A stretch of 64,000 bases of DNA from an uncultured Ectothiorhodospiraceae bacterium (lineage in GTDB: Bacteria > Pseudomonadota > Gammaproteobacteria > Nevskiales > Oceanococcaceae), in the NCBI GenBank assembly GCA_937141935.1, contig CAKZQS010000009.1:2501-66500 (forward strand), given 5' to 3'. Positions within the stretch are counted from its first letter, which is position 1, and the number at the start of each line of letters is the position of its first letter. Under the pieces are notes generated by a model, which ran no database searches, was not told where the DNA came from, and saw only the letters and a list, made by a program, of their open reading frames with translations. Made by a program: the position numbers and the translations under genes. Below are positions 1-10,737 of the stretch, in pieces.

Positions 1-54
1 TTTCGTGACGTGCAACACCTTGGGTGAATTTTTTTGCCTGGCACAGGAAATCAG

Positions 55-1302
55 TCACTTAGGCTCGACGGCGCCCGCGGCCACGACCTCGACGCGCGCA
101 ATTCTGCGCTTGCCCACCTGGACCAGCACCGGACCACCCACGGGAATCGGGCGTTTCGGGTCTTCGACACGCTGCTGATCCAGCCGCACGGCGCCTTGTT
201 TGATCAGGCGCATCGCCTCCCCGCCGCTGGCGGCCAGGCCCGCCTCGCGCAACAGCTGCGGCAGACCCAGGCCGCTGGCGTCATGCGCCTGCACCCGGAG
301 CAGCTCCACGTCGTCGGGGATCTCCTGCTGCCGGAAGCGCGCCTCGAAGGCTTCGCGGGCCCGCGGCCCGGCGCCGGGCGCGTGATAGCGGTCCACGATT
401 TCACTCGCCAGCCCGAACTTGGCCTCCATCGGGTGCAAGCCGCCGCCGGCCACCGAGTCGCGCAAGCGCTGGATCGCCTCCAGGCTCTGTGCGCTGAGCA
501 GCTCGTAGTAACGCCACATCAAGGTGTCGGAGATCGACATCAGCTTGCCGAACATGTCGTCCGGCGCGTCCTGCACCCCGACATAGTTATTGAGCGACTT
601 GCTCATCTTCTGCACGCCGTCCAGGCCCTCGAGGATCGGCATGGTCATCACGACCTGCGGGTCCTGGCCATAGTCGGCCTGCAGCTGCCGACCCACCAGC
701 AGGTTGAAGAGCTGGTCGGTGCCGCCCAGTTCCACATCCGCCTGCAGGGCCACAGAGTCGTAGCCCTGCAGCAGCGGGTACAGAAACTCGTGGATGGCGA
801 TGGGCTGCCCGTTCTTGTAGCGATTGCTGAAGTCCTCCCGCTCCAGCATGCGCGCCACGGTGTGCCGCGCCGCGAGCTGCACCAGGTCGGCCGCCCCCAT
901 CGCACCCAGCCACTGTGAGTTCAGCACCACCCGCGTGCGCTCGGGGTCGAGGATCTTGAAGACCTGCTCTTTATAGGTATGCGCGTTGCGCGCCACGTCC
1001 TCTTCGGTCAGCGGCTTGCGGGTGACGTTTTTGCCCGTGGGGTCCCCGATGCGGCCGGTGAAGTCGCCGATCAGGAACACGACCTGGTGGCCCGCCTGCT
1101 GGAAGTGCCGCATCTTGTTCAGCAGCACGGTGTGCCCCAGGTGCAGGTCCGGCGCGGTAGGATCGAATCCGGCCTTTATAATGAGTGGTCGGGAATTTTT
1201 GGCCAGCTTGTCGGTCAGACCCCCCTCGGGAACCACTTGGGCCGCGCCGCGGACCAGCTCGGCCAGTTGCTCGTGCTGATCGCTCATCGCGTCGCCGCCC
1301 AC
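55..1302 (-). CDS. tyrS: tyrosyl-tRNA synthetase
   Basis: Class I aaRS motifs: [47 protein letters not shown] and [11 protein letters not shown]-terminal S4-like region. Actual start may be the internal Met at about 1287 (MSDQHEQ). Confidence 0.96.
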   Translation of the reverse strand: MGGDAMSDQHEQLAELVRGAAQVVPEGGLTDKLAKNSRPLIIKAGFDPTAPDLHLGHTVLLNKMRHFQQAGHQVVFLIGDFTGRIGDPTGKNVTRKPLTEEDVARNAHTYKEQVFKILDPERTRVVLNSQWLGAMGAADLVQLAARHTVARMLEREDFSNRYKNGQPIAIHEFLYPLLQGYDSVALQADVELGGTDQLFNLLVGRQLQADYGQDPQVVMTMPILEGLDGVQKMSKSLNNYVGVQDAPDDMFGKLMSISDTLMWRYYELLSAQSLEAIQRLRDSVAGGGLHPMEAKFGLASEIVDRYHAPGAGPRAREAFEARFRQQEIPDDVELLRVQAHDASGLGLPQLLREAGLAASGGEAMRLIKQGAVRLDQQRVEDPKRPIPVGGPVLVQVGKRRIARVEVVAAGAVEPK

Positions 1303-1425
1303 TTCACTGAAACTTGCACCATCTTGCTTAGAGTCCTTCTGAGCTGATCGCTCTATCCACTTGTTTCTTGTTGCTTTCCATCTGGCGCTGCCTTAGCATG
1401 TCGCCATACGGGGAGGAGAGTCGTT

Positions 1426-2919
1426 TTGACGAATCACCAGCGCGTTATTCTAGGCCACCCGGTCACGCCCCCACCGCCCCGGCGCATTGCAGCCCTGCTG
1501 CCCGCCGCCGTGGCCGTCGCGATCCTGGGTTTTCAGATTGACCGTGGGGACAGCCCGGACACCAACGAACGCAGCGAACGCCTACGGCAGATGAGCCCGG
1601 TGGCGCCGGCGCACGCCAGCCAGATCGAGAACGACGCGCTGTCGCTCGACGAAGCCACCGACCCCGCCGCGGCACAGACCTTCGACCTGCCCGAGGAGGG
1701 CATCGAAGTCGCCGCGGTCGGCGACGTGCCGGCCCCGATCATCAATCTCAAGCCGCTGGACCCGGCCGCGGCCGCCGCGCCGGAAGTCGAGCCCGAGCCC
1801 GCCGTCGAAGCCCAGCGCATCAGCGTCAAGCCCGGCGACAGCCTGTCGGGGCTGTTGAGCGCCGCCGGCGTGCGCGCCGAGGACTGGCTCGCGCTGGCCA
1901 AGATCGATGGCGATGCCCGCCGGCTGCGCACGCTGCGCCCGGGCGAGTCCTTCGACCTCGTGGTCGATGACGACGCCCGCCTGGTCTCCCTGGCCTACGC
2001 CCTGAGCCCGCTGGAGTCGCTGCACATCACGCGCGGCCCCAACGAGAGCTTCCTGCAGGCCCGCGTCGAGCGCCCCTACCGCACCCAGACCCACCAGCTC
2101 AGCGGCACGATTACCGACAGCCTGTATCTGTCGGCGCGGCAGATGGGGCTGAGTGACCGCATGGTCATGCAGCTGGCCGACATCTTCGCCTGGGACATCG
2201 ACTTCGAGCGCGACGTCCGCCGCGGCGACCGCCTGCAGGTCGTCTACGAGCAGGCCTACGAAATCGACGGCGAAGCGCCCCTGGGCAACCCGCGGGTCAT
2301 CGCCGTGCAGTACCAGCAACGCGACCGTGCGCTGCAGGCCGTCCACTTCACCCCCGCCGAAGGCCGCGCCGGCTACTTCAACGCCGACGGCCGGCCGATG
2401 CGCAAGGCCTTCCTGCGCACGCCGGTCGAGTTCACGCGCATCAGCTCGCGCTTCTCCAAGGCCCGCAAGCACCCGGTGCTGAACAAGATCCGCGCCCACC
2501 GTGGGGTGGATTACGCCGCCGGCCACGGCACCCCGATCCGGGCCACCGGCGACGCGCGTGTGGCCTTTGCCGGCACCAAGGGCGGCTACGGCCGCACGAT
2601 CGTGCTGGAGCACAACGGCAAGTACCGCACGCTGTACGCCCACATGTCGCGCTTTGCCCGCGGCCTGCGGCAGGGCAGCCGCGTCCGCCAGGGCGAAACC
2701 ATCGGCTATGTCGGTGCCTCCGGCCTGGCGACCGGCCCGCACCTGCACTACGAATTCCACGTCAACGGCGTGCATGTCGACCCGCTCGGCGTCGCGCTGC
2801 CCGCGGCGGACCCGCTGCCGAAGACCGAGATGCCGCGCTTCGCCGCCCATGCCGAGCCGCTGATTGCGCGCCTGGCGATGCTGGCGGCCGAGGACACGCT
2901 GGCCCAGGCCACGCCCTAG
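1426..2919 (+). CDS. M23 family murein endopeptidase with LysM/OapA-like N-terminal region (MepM-like)
   Basis: TTG start; SVKPGDSLSGLL (LysM-like) and HRGVDYAAGHGTPIRA...LYAHMSRF...GLATGPHLHYEF (lysostaphin-type M23 motifs). Confidence 0.93.
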   Translation: MTNHQRVILGHPVTPPPPRRIAALLPAAVAVAILGFQIDRGDSPDTNERSERLRQMSPVAPAHASQIENDALSLDEATDPAAAQTFDLPEEGIEVAAVGDVPAPIINLKPLDPAAAAAPEVEPEPAVEAQRISVKPGDSLSGLLSAAGVRAEDWLALAKIDGDARRLRTLRPGESFDLVVDDDARLVSLAYALSPLESLHITRGPNESFLQARVERPYRTQTHQLSGTITDSLYLSARQMGLSDRMVMQLADIFAWDIDFERDVRRGDRLQVVYEQAYEIDGEAPLGNPRVIAVQYQQRDRALQAVHFTPAEGRAGYFNADGRPMRKAFLRTPVEFTRISSRFSKARKHPVLNKIRAHRGVDYAAGHGTPIRATGDARVAFAGTKGGYGRTIVLEHNGKYRTLYAHMSRFARGLRQGSRVRQGETIGYVGASGLATGPHLHYEFHVNGVHVDPLGVALPAADPLPKTEMPRFAAHAEPLIARLAMLAAEDTLAQATP

Positions 2920-2943
2920 GCCCCGCCCGGGCCGGCCACCAGC

Positions 2944-4041
2944 ATGAGCGAGGTCTGGCTGGGCCTGATGTCCGGCACCAGCGTCGACGCCATCGACGCC
3001 GTGGCCATCCGCGCGACCGCGGCCGACGCCCGGCCGGAGCTGCTGGCCCATGTCCAGCACCCCTGGCCCGCCGGGCTGCAGCAGCGCCTGCAGGCCCTGC
3101 CACGCATGCAGCAGGGCTGCGACTGGGCCGAGTGGCTGCGACTGGACAAGGCCGTGGCCGAGGAACACGCGCGGGCCGTGCAGCGATTGCGGGAGCAGTG
3201 CCCCGAGGCGGCCCAGGCCCGCGCCGTTGGTTTTCACGGCCAGACGCTGTACCACGCCCCCGACGACGGCAATACCCTGCAGATCGGCAGCGGCGCGCAC
3301 CTCGCCGCCGCGTGCGGGCTCGATGTCATTGCCGACTTCCGCCGCGCCGACATGGCCGCCGGGGGCCAGGGCGCGCCCCTGGCCTGCGTGCTGCACGCGC
3401 CCCTCTTTGGGCAGCTGGCCGAGCGGGTGGCCGTGCTGAACCTGGGCGGCATCGCCAACGCCACGCTGATCGAGCGGGGCGACACCCGCGCCGGCTTTGA
3501 TACCGGCCCGGCCAATGGCCTGATGGATGCCTGGTGCCAACACCACTGGCAGGTGGCTTTCGACGCCGACGGCGCCCGGGCCCGCCAGGGCCGGCTGTTA
3601 CCCGAGCTGCTGGCGGCCTGCCTCGCCGAGCCCTACTTCGCCCGCAGCGGGCCGCGGTCCACGGGCCGGGAATACTTTCACCTCGACTGGCTGGCGCCGC
3701 ATCTGCGCGGCGACGAGGGCCCGCTGGATGTGCTGCGCACGCTGCTGGCGCTGACCGTCCGCAGCGTGGCCGACGCGCTGGCCGCGCACGGGCCGCAATG
3801 CGTGGTGCTGGTGGGCGGCGGCAGCCGCAATTCGCTGTTGCGCGAAGAGCTGGCCGCGGCGCTGGCGCCGGCGCGCCTGCTGGACAGCGGGGCGCAGGGC
3901 TGGCCGGCGGAGGCCATTGAAGCCGGCAGTTTTGCCTGGATGGCCATGCGCCACTGCGCCGGGTTGCCGGCCAACCTGCCGGCCGTGACCGGCGCCCGTC
4001 GGGCCGTGTGCCTGGGCGCCCGCTATCCGGCGCCCGCCTGA
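2944..4041 (+). CDS. anmK: anhydro-N-acetylmuramic acid kinase
   Basis: GLMSGTSVDAIDAV, GFHGQTLYHAP, LNLGGIANAT, DTGPAN motifs. Confidence 0.96.
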   Translation: MSEVWLGLMSGTSVDAIDAVAIRATAADARPELLAHVQHPWPAGLQQRLQALPRMQQGCDWAEWLRLDKAVAEEHARAVQRLREQCPEAAQARAVGFHGQTLYHAPDDGNTLQIGSGAHLAAACGLDVIADFRRADMAAGGQGAPLACVLHAPLFGQLAERVAVLNLGGIANATLIERGDTRAGFDTGPANGLMDAWCQHHWQVAFDADGARARQGRLLPELLAACLAEPYFARSGPRSTGREYFHLDWLAPHLRGDEGPLDVLRTLLALTVRSVADALAAHGPQCVVLVGGGSRNSLLREELAAALAPARLLDSGAQGWPAEAIEAGSFAWMAMRHCAGLPANLPAVTGARRAVCLGARYPAPA

Positions 4042-4072
4042 GCGGGTGCCCGCTGCCGCCGGCGGCCGGGCT

Positions 4073-4444
4073 TCAGATCGAGAAGGAGGAGCCGCAGCCG
4101 CAGGTGGTGCTGGCGTTGGGGTTGCGGATCACGAACTGTGCGCCGTTGACGTCGTCGCGGTAGTCGATTTCGGCCCCTTCGAGGTATACGACGCTCATGG
4201 GGTCGATCAGCAGGCGCACACCCAGGGTGTCCACCGCGGTGTCGTCTTCGGCCTGCTCGTCTTCAAAGCTGAAGCCGTACTGAAAACCCGAGCAGCCACC
4301 ACCGGTCACGAAGACCCGCAGCTTCAGGTCATCGCGCTCCTCGTTTTCCATCAGCTCGCTGACCTTGCGCGCGGCCTGCTCGGTGAATACCACCGCTGCG
4401 TCCATCGCCGCATCTGTTGCCGCGTCCGTCGTTGCCGTTGTCAT
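4073..4444 (-). CDS. erpA: iron-sulfur cluster insertion protein ErpA (A-type carrier)
   Basis: [17 protein letters not shown]... and C-terminal CGCGSSFSI motif. Confidence 0.95.
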   Translation of the reverse strand: MTTATTDAATDAAMDAAVVFTEQAARKVSELMENEERDDLKLRVFVTGGGCSGFQYGFSFEDEQAEDDTAVDTLGVRLLIDPMSVVYLEGAEIDYRDDVNGAQFVIRNPNASTTCGCGSSFSI

Positions 4445-5136
4445 CGCTCGGCCTCCAAATCTGCCCAGGGCATTGATTTTACTATGGGGGCGGCCCCGCG
4501 CGGATCAATGGTCGCGATCAGCCGCTCGGGCGTGAACCCCCGTGGCAGCCGCAACTCCGCCTCCCATTCCTGGAAGTGGCGCAAGCGGAAGCGCTCGGCC
4601 GGCGGCGGGCCGGCCAGCAGCTCGCTGATGGGGGTCTCCACCACCTTGTCACCGCGGCGGCCGCGCAGGCGCATGGCCAGCGTGCCCTCCACCACGCGGT
4701 TCTGCGGGCCGGCGCGCACCAGCACGGCCCGCAGCAACACGCGCTCGCTGTCCAGCGCGCTCCATTCCACCCGGTGCAGACGCAGCCCTTCGCTGTCGCC
4801 ATCGGCGCGCATCAGCCCGCGGTAGAACTCCAGCTCGGCGCGCAGCTCGGCCTGCTCCGAGGTCAGCTCGGCCACGCTGTCGCGCAGCGAGATGCGGGCC
4901 TCGCGACATTGGGCCAGCGCGGGCGCACAGCCCGCCGGGGCCAGGCCGGGCGCCACGGCCACGGCCTCCACCTCCGCAGCCTCGCCGGACCCGGTCACCG
5001 GCGCGATCACCGCGGCCGGCAGCGGCTGCGCCCGCTGCGCCTGCAGCGCGCCCATGTGCTCGCCGAGCAGGAAGCCCAGCACGCCGGTCAGGGCCGCCAG
5101 GACCGCGGCCGTAATGGCGCTGCCGACGCGCCTCAA
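4441..5136 (-). CDS. DUF6776-like membrane-anchored protein of unknown function
   Basis: TTG start overlapping the argC stop (TTGA); one N-terminal TM segment, coiled coil, C-terminal domain. The supplied ORF is over-extended upstream. Confidence 0.7.
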   Translation of the reverse strand: MRRVGSAITAAVLAALTGVLGFLLGEHMGALQAQRAQPLPAAVIAPVTGSGEAAEVEAVAVAPGLAPAGCAPALAQCREARISLRDSVAELTSEQAELRAELEFYRGLMRADGDSEGLRLHRVEWSALDSERVLLRAVLVRAGPQNRVVEGTLAMRLRGRRGDKVVETPISELLAGPPPAERFRLRHFQEWEAELRLPRGFTPERLIATIDPRGAAPIVKSMPWADLEAER

Positions 5137-6155
5137 GGCAGCGGGCCGATGGCCGGCACGCCGGTGTCCTCGGGCCAGCCGTACATGCGGTTCAGGCATT
5201 GCACCGCCTGCCCCGAGGCGCCTTTGACCAGATTGTCGATGACGCTCAGCACCACCAGCCGCCCGTCGCGCTCGCGCAGCGCCAGGTGCGTGCTGTTGCT
5301 GGCACGCACATCGCGGGTGGCCGGGTGCGCACCGGGCTCGCGCACGCGCACGAAGGGCGCACCCGCGTAGTAATCGGCGTACAGCTGCTGCCAATCGACC
5401 CCGGATTGGCGCGGCCGCAGGTACACGGTCGCGTGGATGCCACGGATCATCGGCACCAGATGCGGCTGGAAGTAGACGGCGGCCGGCGCGCCGGCGATGC
5501 GGCTCAGCTCCTGCGCGATTTCCGGCTGGTGTCGGTGGCCGGCGCTGCCGTAGGCCGAAAAGCTGTCGCCGGCTTCGCTGAGCGTCAGGTGGACCTTGCT
5601 ACCGCGGCCGGCGCCGCTGAGGCCGGTCTTGCAGTCGGCGATGATGTCCTGCGGATCCACCAGCCCCGCCGCCAAGGCGGGGGCCACCGCCAGCTCGACG
5701 GCGGTGGGGTAGCAGCCGGCGCAGGCGATCAGCCGCGCGCCAGCAAAATCGGCATCGCTCAGCTCGGGCAGGCCGTAGACGGCCTCGGCCAGCAGCTGCG
5801 GCGCCGCGTGCTCCACGCCGTACCAGTCGGCAAAGGTCTGCGCGTCGCGCAGGCGGAAGTCCGCCGACAGGTCGACCACGCGGCAGCCCGCGTCGAGCAC
5901 CTCGGGCACCTTGTACATGGCGGTGGCGTGGGGCGTGGCGAAAAACACCACGTCATGCGCCGCCCAGTCCACGGCATCCGGGTCGACAAAGCGCAGGCCC
6001 TGGCCGCTGAAATTGGGGTACACGCTGGCCACATCGGCACCGGCCTCGGCGCGCGAGGTCAGCGCCCCCAGCCGCACCTGCGGGTGCGCCAGCAACAAAC
6101 GGATCAGCTCGGCCCCGGCGTAGCCCGAGGCCCCGACGATGGCGGCGGTAATCAT
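5133..6155 (-). CDS. argC: N-acetyl-gamma-glutamyl-phosphate reductase
   Basis: MITAAIVGASGYAGAELIRLL...GCYPTAVELAVAPAL...GAGRGSKVHL. Confidence 0.95.
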   Translation of the reverse strand: MITAAIVGASGYAGAELIRLLLAHPQVRLGALTSRAEAGADVASVYPNFSGQGLRFVDPDAVDWAAHDVVFFATPHATAMYKVPEVLDAGCRVVDLSADFRLRDAQTFADWYGVEHAAPQLLAEAVYGLPELSDADFAGARLIACAGCYPTAVELAVAPALAAGLVDPQDIIADCKTGLSGAGRGSKVHLTLSEAGDSFSAYGSAGHRHQPEIAQELSRIAGAPAAVYFQPHLVPMIRGIHATVYLRPRQSGVDWQQLYADYYAGAPFVRVREPGAHPATRDVRASNSTHLALRERDGRLVVLSVIDNLVKGASGQAVQCLNRMYGWPEDTGVPAIGPLP

Positions 6156-6185
6156 CGCGCGCACTCCCGCGAGCAAAAGGGGACA

Positions 6186-7991
6186 ATGGGCGCGCAACTT
6201 AGCACGCCGACGATGAACTGGGCCTCGATACTCCCTGCGCTGCGCGAACGCCTGCTGCCCCAGGAACAGCCGCTAACGCTGACACAGCTGGCGCTGCTCG
6301 GCGCGGTTGTGGGCGCGCTCGCGGGTCTGGCCATCAGCGGGCTGCACTGGCTGATCGACGCCGCGCGGCTGCTGCTGGCCGCCGCCCAGGGCCGGGTCGA
6401 GGGCGAGTGGGGCGATGGCTGGCGCATCTTTCTGACCACCGCCGGCGGCGGGCTGCTGCTGGGGCTGTGCTACCAGGCGGTCAAGCCGCGCCACCGCCAT
6501 GGCGGCTTCGTGCACATCATCGAACGCCTGACCTACCACCAGGGCGCCTTTCCCAGCCGTAACGCCTGGCTGCAGATGCTCGGCACCGCGCTGGCCACCG
6601 CCACGCACCAGGCCGTGGGCCGCGAGGGCGCGGCCGCCCATATGGGCGCCTATGCCGGCAGCTGGATGGGCACCCGCCTGGGCGTGCCCACCGCCAGCCT
6701 GCGCACGCTGGTGGGCTGCGGGGCCGCGGCCGGCATCTCGGCCTCCTTCAATACCCCGCTGGCCGGCGTGATCTTCATCATGGAGGTCATCGTCGCCGAG
6801 TACACGGTGGTTGGCCTGGCGCCGGGCATCATCGCCGCCGTCAGCGCAAATGCCGTGGCCCACCTGTGGCTGCAATCGCACCCGGCGCTGATCGCCAACG
6901 CCAGCACGCTCGCCTCGCTGGGCGAGCTGCCCTACCTGGTGCTGATGGGCATCCTGCTCGGGCTCGTGGCCCGCTGGTACCTGGACGTGGCCGCCGAGGC
7001 CACCGCCCGGATGCGCAGCTGGCCGGTGTGGCTGTCGATGACGGCCGTGGGGCTGCTCACCGCGCTGGGCGCCGTGTCGGTGACCGAGCTGGTCGACAAC
7101 GGCTTTGGCGTCATCAATGCCGCGCTGGCCGCGGAGCTGAGCCTGTCGACTGCCGCCAGCCTGGCCGGCCTGATGCTGCTGTGCTCGGCGCTGGCCATCG
7201 CGGCGGGGCTGCCCGGTGGGGTCATCATGCCCTGCATGCTCAGTGGCGCCTGCCTGGGCCTGGTGCTGGGCGTGGTGGGCGCCGAACTCAGCGGGGGGCC
7301 GGTGTCCGACCCCGGTGTCTACGCGCTGCTGGGGCTGGGCGCCATGGTGGCCGCGGTGCTGCAGGCGCCGCTGACGGCGCTGGTGATGGTGGTCGAGCTG
7401 TCCTCGCGCACGCAGATCCTGATGCCGGCGATGCTGGTGGTGGTCACCGCCGTACTGGCCGCGCGCTCGGGGCGCAGCACCGCCTCGGTGTTCGCGCTGG
7501 TGCTGCGCAACCGCGGCCTGGACTACCGCAACGACCCGGTGAGCCAGTCGCTGCGCCGCATCAGCGTGATGGCCGCCATGAGCCGGCGCTTCGTTCGCGC
7601 CGAGCCGCGCCTGGGGCTGGCGCAGGCGCGCGCCCTGCTGGCCGAACACCCCGACTGGATTATCGTTGCCCCCGAGGGCGCGCCACGCTTCGCGCTGGCC
7701 GCGGCCGACCTGCTGCGCGCCTGCAACGCCCTGGAGCAGCCCGGCGAGACCGAGCGCGAGGGCACGGAGGACGAAGCGCGCGAGGAGCCCACGGTCGATC
7801 TGGTCAAGATCCCCGGCGAACGCCGGCGCCTGGCCAGCGTGCACCTGCGGGCCTCGCTGCAGGAGGCCTGGGACACGCTGCGCGAGCAGGAAGTCGAGGC
7901 GCTGGTGGTCGAGCGGCCCACCCACAAGAGCCAGATCACCGTCTACGGCGTACTCACGCGCGAGGCCGTGGACGGGGCCTACCGCACCTGA
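6186..7991 (+). CDS. voltage-gated chloride channel family protein (ClcA-like) with C-terminal extension
   Basis: GREGAAAHMGAYAGSWMG, GISASFNTPLAGVIFIMEV, GLPGGVIMPCMLSGACLG. Start is ATG 6186 or 6213; upstream part of the supplied ORF is antisense to argC. Confidence 0.93.
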   Translation: MGAQLSTPTMNWASILPALRERLLPQEQPLTLTQLALLGAVVGALAGLAISGLHWLIDAARLLLAAAQGRVEGEWGDGWRIFLTTAGGGLLLGLCYQAVKPRHRHGGFVHIIERLTYHQGAFPSRNAWLQMLGTALATATHQAVGREGAAAHMGAYAGSWMGTRLGVPTASLRTLVGCGAAAGISASFNTPLAGVIFIMEVIVAEYTVVGLAPGIIAAVSANAVAHLWLQSHPALIANASTLASLGELPYLVLMGILLGLVARWYLDVAAEATARMRSWPVWLSMTAVGLLTALGAVSVTELVDNGFGVINAALAAELSLSTAASLAGLMLLCSALAIAAGLPGGVIMPCMLSGACLGLVLGVVGAELSGGPVSDPGVYALLGLGAMVAAVLQAPLTALVMVVELSSRTQILMPAMLVVVTAVLAARSGRSTASVFALVLRNRGLDYRNDPVSQSLRRISVMAAMSRRFVRAEPRLGLAQARALLAEHPDWIIVAPEGAPRFALAAADLLRACNALEQPGETEREGTEDEAREEPTVDLVKIPGERRRLASVHLRASLQEAWDTLREQEVEALVVERPTHKSQITVYGVLTREAVDGAYRT

Positions 7992-8052
7992 GCGCGCGGC
8001 CGGGGTTGCGCCGGCGCGCTATGCTGCGCGCGCACTTGCCGCCCACCCGCCA

Positions 8053-8478
8053 ATGCTCTGGGTCAAAGCCTTTCACCTCATCTTCATGGTGACCTGGTTC
8101 GCCGGGCTGTTCTACCTGCCCCGGCTGTTCGTCTACCACGCCGAGATGGCGGCCACCGACCAGCAAGGCCATGCCCGATTTTTGGTTATGGAGCGGCGCC
8201 TGCTGGCCATTACCCACATCGGCGGTGTGCTGACGCTGGGTTTCGGCCTGTGGCTGCTCCTGGGCTGGCGCGCGGCGCTGATCCAGGTGGGCTGGTTCCA
8301 GGCCAAGCTGGCGCTGGTTGCGCTGCTGGTGGGCTACCACCTGTGGTGCGCGCGCCTGGTCGGCGACTTTCGCAGCGCCCGCAACCGCCACAGCAGCCGC
8401 TGGTATCGCGTGTTTAACGAGGGCCCCGCGCTGCTGCTGATCGCCATCGTGTTGCTGGCGGTACTCAAGCCCTACTAG
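8053..8478 (+). CDS. hemJ: protoporphyrinogen oxidase HemJ family membrane protein
   Basis: MLWVKAFHLIFMVTWFAGLFYLPRLFVYHAEM; several TM helices. Confidence 0.92.
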   Translation: MLWVKAFHLIFMVTWFAGLFYLPRLFVYHAEMAATDQQGHARFLVMERRLLAITHIGGVLTLGFGLWLLLGWRAALIQVGWFQAKLALVALLVGYHLWCARLVGDFRSARNRHSSRWYRVFNEGPALLLIAIVLLAVLKPY

Positions 8479-8570
8479 GCCGCGGCCTCGGCTTGCGGCG
8501 GGCGCCGCACTGGCGCCGCACGGGCGCCAACGCCGCTGCGGGTGCCGGGCACCCGCGGCGGCGCGCCGGC

Positions 8571-9062
8571 TTAGCCGTGATCGGGCTCTTCGATGGCGCC
8601 CATGGCCGACTGCAGGTAGTTCTGCTCGCCCAGGCTGTCCATCAGGCTGAGCTGCGTCTCGATCCAGTCGATGTGATGCTCCTCACCCTCCTGGATACGC
8701 ACGAAAATCTCGCGGGTCACGTAGTCGCCCACCGATTCGCAGTAGCCGATGGCCTCCTTGTACAGCGCGTGGCCCTCGTGCTCGGCCTGCAGGTCGGCCT
8801 CCAGGCATTCGCGCACGTTCTCGCCAATCCGCAAGCGGCCGATGTCCTGCAGATTGGGCAGGCCGTCGAGCAGCAGGATGCGCTGGGTCAGCACATCCGC
8901 ATGCTTCATCTCGTCGATGGATTCTTCGTACTCCACCTTGCCCAGGGCCTTGAAACCCCAGTTTTCGAACATGCGCGCATGCAGGAAGTACTGATTGATG
9001 GCCGTCAGCTCGTTCTTGAGCCCGGCGTTGAGGTATTCCAGGACCTTGGGATCGCCTTTCAT
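8571..9062 (-). CDS. bfr: bacterioferritin
   Basis: [32 protein letters not shown]...[17 protein letters not shown]. Confidence 0.97.
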   Translation of the reverse strand: MKGDPKVLEYLNAGLKNELTAINQYFLHARMFENWGFKALGKVEYEESIDEMKHADVLTQRILLLDGLPNLQDIGRLRIGENVRECLEADLQAEHEGHALYKEAIGYCESVGDYVTREIFVRIQEGEEHHIDWIETQLSLMDSLGEQNYLQSAMGAIEEPDHG

Positions 9063-9149
9063 GGGGGTGCTCCGAATTGCAATGCCCCATTGTAGCGCAG
9101 CCTCGTGGCGCCGACAATCTAAGCGGTTGTTTTTATTGGCTTATTTAGT

Positions 9150-9176
9150 GGCAATCACTGCGATTCGCATTCGCAG
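9150..9176. promoter_or_regulatory. possible Fur-box-like element upstream of bfr
   Basis: ggcaatcactgcgattcgcattcgcag; GC-shifted version of the GATAATGATAATCATTATC pattern; partial match only. Confidence 0.35.
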
Positions 9177-9189
9177 CCGCGGGCCGGGC

Positions 9190-9438
9190 TCAGGCGACCT
9201 GCGAGGCCGGGTTGGCCGTTGCCACGCTGCCCGCCAGCGCATTGCGCGCCGCCGGCGTGGGCTCGGCCTGTTGCAGTGCCTCGTTGAGCACGTCGCGGGC
9301 GGTGCACAGGCACTTGCCACAACGGGTGCCACAGCGCGTGGCCATGCACAAACCCTTGACCGAGCGCACCCCTTCGCGCGCGCACTGCGCGATGCGCTTG
9401 TCGTTCACGTTGTGGCAGATGCATACGATCATGCGCAT
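9190..9438 (-). CDS. bfd: bacterioferritin-associated ferredoxin
   Basis: MRMIVCICHNVNDKRI...RCGTRCGKCLCTAR: [2Fe-2S] BFD-like Cys pattern. Confidence 0.93.
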   Translation of the reverse strand: MRMIVCICHNVNDKRIAQCAREGVRSVKGLCMATRCGTRCGKCLCTARDVLNEALQQAEPTPAARNALAGSVATANPASQVA

Positions 9439-9445
9439 AGTGAAA

Positions 9446-9470
9446 TGCAAATGCGAATGATTGTCAATGG
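9446..9470. promoter_or_regulatory. Fur-box-like element upstream of bfd
   Basis: Minus strand ATTGACAATCATTCGCATTTGCATT just before the bfd start; resembles AATGATTCTCATTATCATT-type Fur sites. Confidence 0.6.
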
Positions 9471-9506
9471 CCAAGTGAATCGCCGTGCGCAAAGTCCCGT
9501 CAGCGC

Positions 9507-10010
9507 CTAGCCCGCGGCCGGCGACTGCTCGGGCAGGGGCCGCCCCGTGCGCTCGGCGAGCTGGCGCAGCGCGCGCCGATACACCGAGCGCTTGAAGAAC
9601 ACGACCTCACGGGGCGGCGTGTCCCAGTCCACCCAGCGCCAGCCGTCAAACTCCGGGTGGCCGGTCGCATCGAACACAATGGCCTCGGTGCTGCAGCGCA
9701 GCCGCAACAAGAACCATTTTTGCTTTTGCCCGATGCACAAGGGCGTTTTGCCGCGGCGGATGTAGCGCAGCGGCAACCGGTAGCGCAGCCAGCCCTGGGT
9801 GCGAGCCACCAGTTCGACATCCTCCCGGCGCAGGCCCAGCTCCTCGTACAATTCGCGGTAGCAGGCTTGCTCGGCGCTTTCGCCACGCTGGATGCCGCCC
9901 TGCGGGAACTGCCAGGCATCCTGCCCCACGCGCTTGGCCCAGAGCAGCTTGCCGTCGTCGCCCGTCACCACGATGCCGACGTTGGGACGAAAACCGTCCA
10001 GATCGACCAT
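9507..10010 (-). CDS. rppH: RNA pyrophosphohydrolase (Nudix)
   Basis: [15 protein letters not shown]...[28 protein letters not shown] Nudix box. Confidence 0.96.
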   Translation of the reverse strand: MVDLDGFRPNVGIVVTGDDGKLLWAKRVGQDAWQFPQGGIQRGESAEQACYRELYEELGLRREDVELVARTQGWLRYRLPLRYIRRGKTPLCIGQKQKWFLLRLRCSTEAIVFDATGHPEFDGWRWVDWDTPPREVVFFKRSVYRRALRQLAERTGRPLPEQSPAAG

Positions 10011-10089
10011 GATGCGTCCTTGATTTTTTCGCTGCGGACCATTTTTCCACAGCCAGGCCCGCAGCCCCAAACCCTTGCAGAGCCCCCGG

Positions 10090-10737
10090 ATGAAGCTTGC
10101 CGCCTTTGACCTCGACAACACCCTCCTCGCCGGCGACAGCGATTACCTCTGGGGCCAGTACCTGGCCGACCAGGGCGTGGTCGACGCGCAGGAGCACGCA
10201 CGGCGCAACCAGGAGTTCTATGCGCAGTACCAGGAGGGCACGCTGGATATCCACGAATTCGCGCGCTTTTCCTTTGGTCGCATGGGGCGCATCCCGGCCG
10301 CCGACCTGGCGCGGCTGCGCGCCGCCTACGTGCGCGAGATCATCATGCCGCGCGTCGCCCCGGGCGCCCATGCGCTGCTCGAGCAGCACCGACAGGACGG
10401 CGCCGAGCTGCTGATCATCACCGCCACCAACACCTATATCACCCGGCCCATCGCCGAGCTGCTGGGCGTGCCGACGCTGATCGGCACCGAGCCGGCCTTC
10501 GCCGAGGGCTGCATGACCGGCGAGATCGACGGCACGCCTTGCTTCCAGGACGGCAAGGTGACCAAGCTGCGCGAGTGGCTGAAAGGGCGCGAGGTCGAAC
10601 GCTCCTGGTTCTATTCGGATTCCATCAACGACGTGCCCCTACTGGAGTGGTCGGATCACCCGCACGCCGTGGACCCCTGCCCACGTCTGGAGGCGGTGGC
10701 GAATGAGCGCGGCTGGCCCATCCTCTCTCTGCGCTGA
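10090..10737 (+). CDS. HAD-IB family hydrolase (SerB-like phosphatase)
   Basis: [21 protein letters not shown]...[23 protein letters not shown]. Confidence 0.92.
   Translation: MKLAAFDLDNTLLAGDSDYLWGQYLADQGVVDAQEHARRNQEFYAQYQEGTLDIHEFARFSFGRMGRIPAADLARLRAAYVREIIMPRVAPGAHALLEQHRQDGAELLIITATNTYITRPIAELLGVPTLIGTEPAFAEGCMTGEIDGTPCFQDGKVTKLREWLKGREVERSWFYSDSINDVPLLEWSDHPHAVDPCPRLEAVANERGWPILSLR

Noticed and set aside
1582-3546. 654-aa minus-strand ORF
   Set aside because: Antisense to the M23 peptidase and anmK; no recognisable motifs, GC-frame artefact.
5199-6185. N-terminal extension of the chloride channel ORF
   Set aside because: Overlaps argC in antisense; channel homology only begins at about 6186-6213.
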